From: CAVTTH01 sp963737545
GTDB lineage: Bacteria > Verrucomicrobiota > Verrucomicrobiia > Chthoniobacterales > UBA10450
Assembly (NCBI GenBank): GCA_963737545.1
Contig: CAVTTH010000004.1
Span: forward strand, 186,001-250,000
Reading direction: 5' to 3'
Length of the DNA stretch: 64,000 bases
Below the pieces are notes generated by a model, which saw only the letters and a program-made list of their open reading frames with translations, made no database searches and was not told the origin of the DNA. The translations under genes were made by a program, and so were the position numbers. Positions 10,093 through 18,498 of this stretch are shown piece after piece; position 1 is the stretch's first letter; each line of letters begins with the position of its first letter.

Positions 10093-10533
10093 ATGCCAGG
10101 AAAGCAGCGCCCCTTGTGGAAATGTCCGGAATGCGGTGAGCGTTTTACCGGACGCAACATGTGGCATTCATGCGGAAAGGTTTCGCTCGACGATTTGTTC
10201 TGCCGCAGTGAGCCACATGTCGCGAAGCTGTTTCGCAAGTTCGCTCGAATGGTACGCGCGTGTGGGCCCGTGCACATGATTCCGCAGAAGACGCGCGTCG
10301 TTTTCCAAGTGCGCATGCGTTTCACCGGCGCGATGCCACGCAAATCGCATCTCATTTGCCATTTCATTTTGTCGCGCAAGATCGAGAGCAAGTGCTTCCA
10401 CAAGATCGAAACGTTCAACCCGCGTTGTCACGCGCATTATCTGCGCATAAACGACAAGACTGACCTCGACGGCGATGTCGCGCGGTGGCTTAAGGAAGCC
10501 TATGAAGTCGATGGGCAGAAGTTTTTGACGTAG
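10093..10533 (+). CDS. DUF5655 domain protein
   Basis: 146 residues from ATG 10093. The N-terminus has a small zinc-ribbon-like segment, WKCPECGERF followed by NMWHSC, with Cys pairs and a His that could bind a metal. The rest (LDDLFCRSEPHVAKLFRKFARMV, VFQVRMRFTGA, HLICHFIL, AHYLRINDKTDLDGDVARWLKEAY) matches the DUF5655 family of small cytosolic proteins of unknown role. Upstream codons in the same frame run through the repeat and guaA and are not used. No clear operon partner. Confidence 0.7.
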   Translation: MPGKQRPLWKCPECGERFTGRNMWHSCGKVSLDDLFCRSEPHVAKLFRKFARMVRACGPVHMIPQKTRVVFQVRMRFTGAMPRKSHLICHFILSRKIESKCFHKIETFNPRCHAHYLRINDKTDLDGDVARWLKEAYEVDGQKFLT

Positions 10534-10549
10534 AGAGCCTGGACGCGAC

Positions 10550-10725
10550 CCGTTCGACAGACTCAGGGCAGGCTCAGCACGTCCCCCATCACTTGGCTGT
10601 CATGTCGAGCGAGGTCGAGACAGCCCGATGTGCAACCTTAAAGCTAATTTCACGGGATTTGAAAGCCTGGCCTCGCCGACTGCGCCAGCTGCGTTGCAAC
10701 TCAACTACGCTCGGGATGACCGCCA
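10550..10725. repeat. Dispersed intergenic repeat with GTCGAG palindromes
   Basis: The gap after the DUF5655 gene holds CGTTCGACAGACTCAGGGCA, then CATGTCGAGCGAGGTCGAGA, and ends with CGCTCGGGATGACCG. These short palindromic signatures resemble repeats that recur between genes in this and other lineages. No gene or terminator is seen here. Confidence 0.4.
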
Positions 10726-10735
10726 CTTTCGACGC

Positions 10736-13700
10736 CTACGGCAACGACGTGCCAGCTTTCGATTTCACCAGGCTCACGTCGCCGGCGTTGATCGAACCAT
10801 TCGCATTCACGTCCGTGCGAAAATTGGAACCGGTCACTGCCTGACCCGATTGCCCCTTGCTCTGTGCGAAGTCACCCGCGTTGACCACGCCGTTGCCGGT
10901 GGTGTCTCCCAGCAACACGCCCATCGAGATCGGAACCGAGGCGCTACTGTTTCCCGCTGAATCATTCACATTCGTTAGGTTAACCGTGATCACCTGTGCA
11001 TTGCTCACGTCAGTCAGATTGACGATGTAATTGTGCGCGTCAGCGTCGATCATGCTGCTGCTGACACTTCCTGTTCCGCTCGTTACGCCGGCACCACCCA
11101 CGCTCGTCAGCGTATTGGCGAAGGAGAAGACAATCTGGTAATCGTTGTTGGCTCCGCCGCTCCGGCATTCGACGCCGGGGTTTCCTGTGGTCGGCAAATT
11201 GATATCAAACGCCGTCGCGCCGTGGATTTTCCGGGAGGCTACACTCGCCACCTGCACTTCGCCGCTGCAGAAAAGTATTCCGCACCGATTCCGTGATGCT
11301 CTCCGAGCCGTTTTGGAAACCGCTGCGATAATAACCGCGCGCGCGGATGTAGATGTTCTGTCCGGTCGGCAGGTTTAAACCAGTCAGGGTCCAGTTGCTG
11401 CCAGTCGCCGTGCCGTTACCCAGGGCAGTGTAGTTCACACTGTCGGTTGAAAACTCAAAGGTAACGCGCGAGAGTTGCGGGCTGGAGCCGCCGCGTGTCC
11501 AAGTAATGGTGGCTTGCGTCACTGCGAGGTTTTGCAGCGCGGCGGTGTCGTTACTCAAACGAGCGAAGAGGCTGCGTGCCTGTCCGCCGATGCTCGTGAA
11601 ATAGCCGCCCACTAAAATCTTGCCGTCCGCCTGCACCGCGATTCCATAGACAGAATCGTTCGCGTTCGGGTCGAACGAATCAGCCGCGCCGGTCGTGGTA
11701 TCAAGCCGGGCGATGCGGTTGCGCGTCTGCCCACCGATGCTGGTGAAATAGCCGCCTGCCAAAATTTCGCCGTTCGCCTGCACCGCGATCGAATTTACGT
11801 GACTGTCCGCGTTCGGGTCGAACGAATCAGCCAAGCCAGCGGTGGCATCGAGTCGGGCGATGTAGCTGCGCTGCTGCCCGCCGACGCTCGTGAACGAGCC
11901 GCCCGCTAAAATCTTGCCGTCCGCCTGCACTGCGATGGAAAAGACAGGATCGCTCGCGTTCGGGTTGAACGAATCTGCCAAGCCGGTCGCGGCATCGAGC
12001 CGGGCGATGAAATTGCGTCTCCGTCGGCCGATGCTGTTCGCTCCGTTGAAAGCGCCTCCCGCTAAAATCTTGTCGTCCGCCTGCACCGCGATTGAGAAGA
12101 CATGACTGTTCGCGTTCGGGTCGAACGAATCTGCCAAGCCGGTGGTGGCATCGAGCCGGGCGATGTAGTTGCGCGTTTGCTCCGCCGATGCTCGTGAATC
12201 CGCCGCCCGCCAAAATCTTGCCGTCTGCCTGCACCGCGATGGAAGAGACAAGATCGCTCGCGCTCGGGTCAAACGAATCTGCCAAGCCGGTGGTGGCATC
12301 AAGCCGGGCGATGCGGCTGCGCGTCTTGTCCGCCAATGGTTGTAAATAGACCGCCCACCAAAATCTTGCCGTCCGCCTGCACCGCGACTGCATAGACAGA
12401 ACCGCCATTGGGGCCGCTTGCGTTCGGGTCGAAATCCATGTCGAGCGTGCCATCCGTATTCAAGCGTGCGATTTATTGCGCGGCACGCCCAAAACGGCGG
12501 TAAATGAGCCGCCAACCAGTATCTTGCCGTCCGGCTGGACGGCTGTGGCCAAAATGAAGGGGTTCCCGGGAGGAATGCTGAGATCGACGAGCGCCTGGTC
12601 AAGCCTGCCGTCGGTTTCCAGTCGGGCGATGCGATTGCGAGTGATTGTCGATCCTCCGGACGGCGCAAGCGTGGTGAAACCGCCGCCCGCCAGAATCTTC
12701 CCGTCTGCCTGCACCGCGATGGAATTGACGCTACTGCTCGCGTTCGGGTCGAACGAATCGGCCAAACCGTTTATCGAATCGAGCCGTGCGATGTAGTTGC
12801 GCGTTTGTCCGCCGATTGTACTGAACTGTCCTCCCGCCAATATCTTTCCGTCCGCCTGCACCACGATTGAATCGACTTCACCATTCGCATTCGGATCGAA
12901 CGAATCAGCCATGCCGGTAGCAGGGTCGAGCCGGGCGATGCGGATACGCGTCTGTCCGCCGATGCTGCTGAAACTACCACCTGCGAGAATCTTGCCATCT
13001 GCCTGTACGGAGATCGCGTGGACAAGAAAGTTCGCGTTTGGGTCAAACGAATCTGCCAGTCCGGTAATCGCATCGAGGCGCGCGATGTGATTGCGGGTCT
13101 GCCCGCCTATGCTGTTCGCTCCGTTAAAGGCGCCGCCCGCCAAAACCTTGCCATCCGCCTGCACCGCGATCGATAGAACAAGACTATTTGAATGCGGGTC
13201 GAACGAATCGGCCAAACCTGTCGTGGCATCGAGTCGGGCGATGTAATTGCGCGCCTGTCCACCGATGTTCTGGACACTACCGCCCACCAAAATCTTGCCG
13301 TCCGCCTGCACTGCCATCGCAAGAATAAGACCGTTCGCGTTCGGGTTAAACGAATCAGCCAAGCCGGTGGCGGCATCGAGTCGGGCGATTCGATTGCGCG
13401 TCTGTCCGCCGATGTTTCCAAAAGCGCCGCCTACTAAAATCTTGCCGTCCGTCTGCACCGCGATTGCATAAACAGAATTGTTCGCGTTCGGGTCGAAGCC
13501 TGTGTCGAGCGTGCCGTCTGAATTCAACCGGGCAATGTAGTTGCGCGTGACTGGTGCTCCTCCGTTTGGCGAGAGCGTGGTAAAATCGCCGCCGATAAGA
13601 ATCTTCCCATCCGGTTGCACGACGACAACCCGAACCGTGCCATTGGCGTTGGGATCAAAACCGTCGAGGGCGGATTGCCCGTAAACCGTCGCGGCGCCGC

Positions 13701-13767
13701 CTGCCAGAAACGCGGCAACGGAAAACAGTAAGAGCGCAGCTTTTTCCCCTTTGGAGGCTGTTCTCAC
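10736..13767 (-). CDS. Secreted delta-60 (14-repeat) propeller protein with C-terminal dockerin cassette, four frameshifts
   Basis: GTG 13767 starts a signal peptide (LLLFSVAAFLAGGAATVYGQ). About 14 repeats of ~50-55 residues follow, with the pattern DPNANxxVxxIAVQADGKIL then VGGxFxxIGGQTRNxIARLD, typical of delta-60/NHL-like repeats and possibly two 7-bladed propellers. Next is an Fn3-like segment (VTFEFSTDSVNYTALG, ...NIYIRARGYY). The C-terminus carries the cassette found in five neighbours: SRKIHG, LPTTGNPGVECRSGG, and two calcium-loop repeats DTTGNGVVNAGD and DVNANGSINAGD. Frame breaks lie near 12473 (probable missing A, minus strand), 12325 and 12180 (extra G) and 11272 (extra T). After repair the gene is continuous and ~1000 residues long. 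Likely extracellular; function unknown. Confidence 0.75.
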
Positions 13768-14058
13768 AATGAAAGTGAACGCGTTGGAATTCTCTGGGTG
13801 GCAAGATATGGACTGATGCCCGGTCCGAGAGCGCCAGCGTGTACAATTCGAAGCTCGTCAGTCAAGCCGAATCACGCGGCAAGACCCCACCTCAACGCCA
13901 GATTCTTGATGCTTTTCAAGAAACTCTAAAAAAACAGTCCACTTTCTGCACAATCTGTATAGAATGTTGTCGATGGCCGTATACGCAATATTCCGACATC
14001 TTGGGTGCAAGGGCTCCGTTACCTTCTAAACGGACCATCAATCGAAGGATTAGGGATC
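13768..14058. other. Divergent intergenic region
   Basis: 291 bases between two divergent secreted-protein genes. The centre (13900-13970) is A/T-rich and may hold promoters, but no convincing -35/-10 pair or repeat was found. AAGGATTAGGG just before 14059 can serve as ribosome site for the rightward gene. Confidence 0.5.
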
Positions 14059-16425
14059 ATGAGGAAAGTACTGAGTTATTTTGCGCTCCCTCTGCTCTTG
14101 CTCTTGAGGAACAGCTCCGGAAATCCACAAGCGCCAGCACAAGGCCCGGACGCGCAGACCGGAACTCTCGAACGCATGATCGTAACGACTGGAAATGTGA
14201 CGATGGATCTCGAATCGACGCGACTCAATGGCATCCGCCCCGGCGCACAGGAATCGAAACGGGAGACCACACGTTTCGAGGTCGGACCCAATTCTTTTTT
14301 CACGATCCGCGTTTTCAACCACGTCCTGCGCGGTCCTGAGATGGGTTCCATGGGATTGATCAGAGGAAACTCCACGCTTCTTCCGGAGGCGTTGAATGCA
14401 TCCTCAAACCAACTTGTGATCGAAAGAATTCCGCCGGGCGAGCGATATGATCTGGCCGTCCGTGACGGAAAAACGGGCTTTCCTTTTTTTAACATCGAAG
14501 GACAGGCCTACGAGTACGATGCCGCCGCGCGTTCATTCAGAATCACTGGCGGAAGACTTCTGATTTCGGAAGAGCTGGCGAACAAGCTGGGACGTCCGGC
14601 GGACGCCGGGCTGACGATCGGGGAGATTTCGATCGCCGCCACCACATATCCGATTGAAATCCTCACCGTCGTGAATGGGGCAGCCCGATCGTCGATCCTG
14701 CCTCCCCGAGGCGGCCACGATCCGAATGTTCCGGCTTTTGTCCCCGGACCGGATATCATCGTGGGAGACCTGCCCAGCATCGTCCAGTCGGGAAGCAGCG
14801 GAACGCAGGTCGGCTTGGGCGTCGCCACCACTTCATGCAACGCCGGCGACCAGCCAGTCCATTTTTTTCAGCTGCCAAATACCGACCACTCCGTCGTTTC
14901 GCAAAATCTCTATCGAATGAGCGGCGGGGCCAATAACAACGATCGCTTTGAACAAATCGGCCAGGCGTGGGTCAAGCATACGTTCGGCGCGGATCAAAAC
15001 AACGCCTGCAGCTTTGGCTGCACTCCCTATCCAGATCCCAGTGCACTGGGTGTGGGGTGTTCGGATCCCTACGGCGCGAGTGAAAATGCGCAATACAGTC
15101 TCCTCGGCTCACGGGCTTGGGTGAATCCATTTACCGGCGTTTTCCCCTCGACCGCACGAAACCACACCGGCCACACTCACACCGGCACCTCGCACCGACT
15201 CCTGGTGGAGGCCGCCGATCTGAACACGACGCTAAATCAGGGCGCGACGTATTACGCCGAAGTGCAATACGACACCCCGCAGGAATACGCCTGGTGCCAG
15301 GCCAACCCCGGGCAATGCAACATGTACAATAATGCGTCCTATCGTCGGTTCAATGTCACCGGCACGACCAGTTTCACTTTTTCGGCTGTTGGATCGACCG
15401 TGCGAATGAAGGCGGCGACCGAGGCTTGGACGGGTGCCACCACGAATACGATCGAACCCGCGCCGGGAGTCGATGGCCGTGCCTTCATCGCCTACAAAGT
15501 GACCAACCCATCCGCCGGCGTCTGGCATTATGAATATGCCATCCACAATCAGAATCTGGATCGCTCGATCCAGTCTTTCAGTGTGCCTTTGGGATGCGGA
15601 ATCACGGTGAGCAACCTCGGCTTTCACGCTCCACCGAATCATCCCGGATTTGCCAACGATGGAACGCTGGGTGATGCGGGATTTAGCAACGAACCGTGGG
15701 TTTCAAATGAAACTACCGATGCTGTGAGTTGGAACACGAAAACCTTCGCGCAAGATCAGAATGCAAACGCGATTCGGTTTGGCACCTTGTATAATTTCCG
15801 GTTTGATTCCAACCGTCCCCCGCAGGCCGCGAATGCGACATTAGGCTTTTTCAAAACCGGGGACCCCATCACCGTGGCAATCCAGGCCCCGGTGCCGGAC
15901 CCCTGTAGTCCGCTGGAAATCATGGGCGTGATTTCAGGAATGACACACGGGAGCGCTGGAGATTTCGGTGTCGACCTCCCCCTGACGGGCGAACCGGGAG
16001 TGGAATGCCGAAACGGCGGCGGCAATTACAGGATCGTGGTTACGTTTGACAACACGGTCGTGAGCGGCAACGCGAGCGTGACGAGCGGCATTGGAAACGT
16101 CGCCGGAAGTCCAGACTTCAACGGCAATACGATGACGGTAAACTTGACGGGCGTCACGGACACGCAGAAAGTCACTATCACTTTGAATAACGTGATCGAT
16201 AGCTTCGCCCAGGTTCTGCCCGACACGGCAATCAGCATGAACGTGCTGATTGGCGACACTAATGGGAATAAGACGGTGAATTCTGCCGACATAGCGCAAA
16301 CCAAAGGGCAAGCGGGCGCTGCCGCCACCGCGACCAACTTTCGCATGGATATCAATGCCAGCGGGACGATCACGGCCTCGGATGTTTCCCAGGTGAAGGC
16401 TAACGCCGGACATAGCGTACCGTAG
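14059..16425 (+). CDS. Large secreted protein with C-terminal dockerin cassette
   Basis: ATG 14059 is preceded by an AGGA-type ribosome site and begins a signal peptide (MRKVLSYFALPLLLLL). The 788-residue product has an N-terminal region of unknown family (residues ~40-290) and a central part with several Cys residues (CNAGDQPVHFFQL, NNACSFGCTPYPD) and PGVDGRAFIAYKVTNPSAGV. The C-terminal ~165 residues are a diverged copy of the cassette: GMTHGSAGDFGVDLPLTGEP, ECRNGGG, then loops DTNGNKTVNSAD and DINASGTITASD. It is the most divergent of the six copies. The VPDSG-CTERM gene follows after 2 bases, so the two are probably one operon. Function unknown. Confidence 0.8.
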   Translation: MRKVLSYFALPLLLLLRNSSGNPQAPAQGPDAQTGTLERMIVTTGNVTMDLESTRLNGIRPGAQESKRETTRFEVGPNSFFTIRVFNHVLRGPEMGSMGLIRGNSTLLPEALNASSNQLVIERIPPGERYDLAVRDGKTGFPFFNIEGQAYEYDAAARSFRITGGRLLISEELANKLGRPADAGLTIGEISIAATTYPIEILTVVNGAARSSILPPRGGHDPNVPAFVPGPDIIVGDLPSIVQSGSSGTQVGLGVATTSCNAGDQPVHFFQLPNTDHSVVSQNLYRMSGGANNNDRFEQIGQAWVKHTFGADQNNACSFGCTPYPDPSALGVGCSDPYGASENAQYSLLGSRAWVNPFTGVFPSTARNHTGHTHTGTSHRLLVEAADLNTTLNQGATYYAEVQYDTPQEYAWCQANPGQCNMYNNASYRRFNVTGTTSFTFSAVGSTVRMKAATEAWTGATTNTIEPAPGVDGRAFIAYKVTNPSAGVWHYEYAIHNQNLDRSIQSFSVPLGCGITVSNLGFHAPPNHPGFANDGTLGDAGFSNEPWVSNETTDAVSWNTKTFAQDQNANAIRFGTLYNFRFDSNRPPQAANATLGFFKTGDPITVAIQAPVPDPCSPLEIMGVISGMTHGSAGDFGVDLPLTGEPGVECRNGGGNYRIVVTFDNTVVSGNASVTSGIGNVAGSPDFNGNTMTVNLTGVTDTQKVTITLNNVIDSFAQVLPDTAISMNVLIGDTNGNKTVNSADIAQTKGQAGAAATATNFRMDINASGTITASDVSQVKANAGHSVP

Positions 16426-16427
16426 CG

Positions 16428-17006
16428 ATGAAAAGCCCTGCCCGCCTCGCCATCGCTGCCCTAATCGGGTTCGCACTTTCCCCCTGCACTTCCGTTCTGG
16501 GCGTCAACATCGTCACCAACGGTGGATTTGAGAATGGCAATTTCACCGGCTGGAATGAAAATGGAAACACGGCCGCCGCCCATGTCGGTGGAGGAAGCGC
16601 GCATTCTGGCTCCTACGCCGCCGATTTTGGGCCGACCACGTCCCTTGTTTCCATCTCGCAGAATCTGGCGACTACTCCCCTAACGACTTACACCGTAAGC
16701 TTTTCTCTAAGCCATCTCGGATCAGCAACGGACAACAGTTTCATCGCGACCTTCGGTGGCGCGACCCTCTTGAGTTTATCGAACAGTGGGACCTTCGGGT
16801 ACACGAATTACACGTTCAATGTCACCGCGGCTGAGCCGGTCACCATTCTCCAATTTGGTTTCCAGGGGCGGAGCGGCTTTTGGCACCTGGACGACGTGTC
16901 CGTGCAACCTGTTTCGGGCGTGCCCGAGACCGGTTCCACTCTCACGCTTCTCGGCCTCGCGTTGGTGGCAATCGAAGGCCTGCGCCGAAAACTTTCCGCC
17001 GCTTAA
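16428..17006 (+). CDS. Exported protein with VPDSG-CTERM-type sorting signal
   Basis: 192 residues: signal peptide (LAIAALIGFALSPCTSVLG), then a beta-sandwich of the carbohydrate-binding/DUF642-like kind (NIVTNGGFENGNFTGW, ...SYAADFGPTTSL, FWHLDDVSVQPV). The C-terminus reads VPETGSTLTLLGLALVAIEG followed by LRRK: a short motif, a hydrophobic helix and a basic tail. That is the VPDSG-CTERM pattern found in Verrucomicrobiota and read by an exosortase-type system. It is 2 bases downstream of the preceding secreted protein. No exosortase gene is in the window. Confidence 0.85.
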   Translation: MKSPARLAIAALIGFALSPCTSVLGVNIVTNGGFENGNFTGWNENGNTAAAHVGGGSAHSGSYAADFGPTTSLVSISQNLATTPLTTYTVSFSLSHLGSATDNSFIATFGGATLLSLSNSGTFGYTNYTFNVTAAEPVTILQFGFQGRSGFWHLDDVSVQPVSGVPETGSTLTLLGLALVAIEGLRRKLSAA

Positions 17007-17059
17007 CGAGCGGCGGTTTCATCCGCAAATTTGCGGAGCCCTGATTCCCTCGCAGACTA

Positions 17060-17110
17060 GAAAATCTGTGTAAATGGCTTGGGTAATCTGCGGACCGGTC
17101 CCGATTCCCA
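17060..17110. repeat. AATCTGYG repeat, left copy
   Basis: AAAATCTGTGTAAAT, then GGTAATCTGCGGACC and GATTCCC. A similar string (AAAATCTACGTAATCTGTGG, then GCCGATTTCCC) lies at 18468-18498 in the same orientation, so the two flank the acyltransferase gene. Confidence 0.4.
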
Positions 17111-17115
17111 CAGGA

Positions 17116-18322
17116 CTAAATGCGAACGAATATCTTGAGGCGATACATCACGAACAACGCGAGCCATAGGAATGCGAGAACGACTGCGCCGTAGAACAAC
17201 GGTTCGTATGCAGTGCCAAAAACCTTGAAGATCTCCCAGCCAAACACTCGGCGGAAGCTGTTAAAGGCAAACGACTCAAAAAGGCGGCTCAGGCAATAGG
17301 CAACAATCGAATTCATCCCAACAACGATGAACACGAACGCCAGTTTTCGTTGACCCCAAATGTCCACCAGAATGTACGCCCCGGCCATGAAGAGGAAGCA
17401 CCAGCCACCGCTGAAAAGGACCCAGCTCGGGGTCCAAATCGCCTTTACTACCGGACACACGCCCAAAGCCCCCAAAATCCAGCCGCTGGCAAGTCCGGCG
17501 ACACCGGCCACGGCCAGCAATCGCACTTTCGCCGACGGGCTGCGATCGCTGTGCAGAACGTTTCCGGCGATCAGTCCGAGAATCATCGTTCCAATCAACG
17601 GAACAAAGTTCAGCGTCGTCAGACCCTTGTGCGGTATGAACAGATCGACCCTTGGAAGAAGGTTCAAGAACCAAATGTCGAACGCGGCAGCCGGGTTGCT
17701 GTTAATTTGCCAGTGTGCGGCGAAGCCCTTCAGCCCGTGCTCCGCCAGCCATTCTTTTGAGACTCCCACTTGCGAATAGTCGAAGTCTTGTCCTGGCAAA
17801 GGGTAGAGAGCAAAAAACAACCAGTAACCCGAACAGCACAACCGTTAGTGCAATCCACCAAGAACGGGGCTGGCAAAAGCCGAGTAGAAACACAACACCG
17901 TAGGCCAGGCCGATTTGTGCAAGGGTATCGTCGAACTCCACATTCACTCGCCATGGGAGAACGTGAAGAGAATCCATCGCTACGCCGAGGAGGATGAGGA
18001 TCAATGACCGGACAGCCGCGTGTCGCGCCATCTCGCCGAAAGTCGCTCCTCGCGCGCGTCGGCTTGCGATTGAGAACGGTAACACCACACCAACGAGAAA
18101 CGAGAAACCCGGCTGGATAAGATCGTGCAATGAGCAGCCCACCCATTCGACGTGGGATTGATGGTGGCAAAGAAATTTCCAGAAACCGGAATCGGGCAGG
18201 GCGTGGGACACAGCGCAGAAACTCAGGACCTCGGCCATCATCAGAAGCATGACCAGACCGCGGTAAGCATCGATCGACGCGAGGCGAAGAGCCGGCTTGG
18301 CACCGACGGCGACCGTACTCAT
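17116..18322 (-). CDS. DUF5009/HGSNAT-type membrane acyltransferase, one frameshift
   Basis: ATG 18322. The N-terminal RLASIDAYRGLVMLLMMAEV and HVEWVGCSLHDLIQPGFSFL match heparan-alpha-glucosaminide N-acetyltransferase relatives (DUF5009/DUF1624). The protein crosses the membrane about ten times and has a conserved His in HVEW. The frame breaks between 17812 and 17830; removing one base restores YWLFFALYPLPGQDFDYSQ and the C-terminal half ending MYRLKIFVRI. Repaired length ~401 residues, normal. It probably moves an acetyl group from cytosolic acetyl-CoA to a sugar on the other side of the membrane. Flanked by AATCTGYG repeats. Confidence 0.8.
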
Positions 18323-18467
18323 TGAGAGAGGTTGATAGTCCGCGACGGGGCGTCATTCAAGTTGTAGCTGAATATCAAAGGCAGATCGGCCTTGGCAGTA
18401 CAGGCGATAGTGTCGTGATTTCGTCGATAGATTGGCGGAACCCAAATTCCCTGACAGATCAAAAAAA

Positions 18468-18498
18468 AATCTACGTAATCTGTGGGCCGATTTCCCTT
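18468..18498. repeat. AATCTGYG repeat, right copy
   Basis: A run of nine A residues, then TCTACGTAATCTGTGGGCC and GATTTCCC, similar to 17060-17110. It ends directly at the stop of the prolyl oligopeptidase gene. Confidence 0.35.

Noticed and set aside
11890..13471. Repetitive plus-strand ORFs rich in PPAKILPSACTA.
   Set aside because: They are antisense readings of the delta-60 repeats and have no starts or context of their own.
11600..13750. Regularly spaced DNA repeats resembling a CRISPR array.
   Set aside because: Period is ~150-170 bp, repeats are diverged and in frame, and no cas genes occur. They encode protein repeats.
13839..14339. A 166-codon plus-strand ORF crossing the start of the 14059 gene.
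   Set aside because: Out of frame with the signal peptide gene and without recognisable domain.
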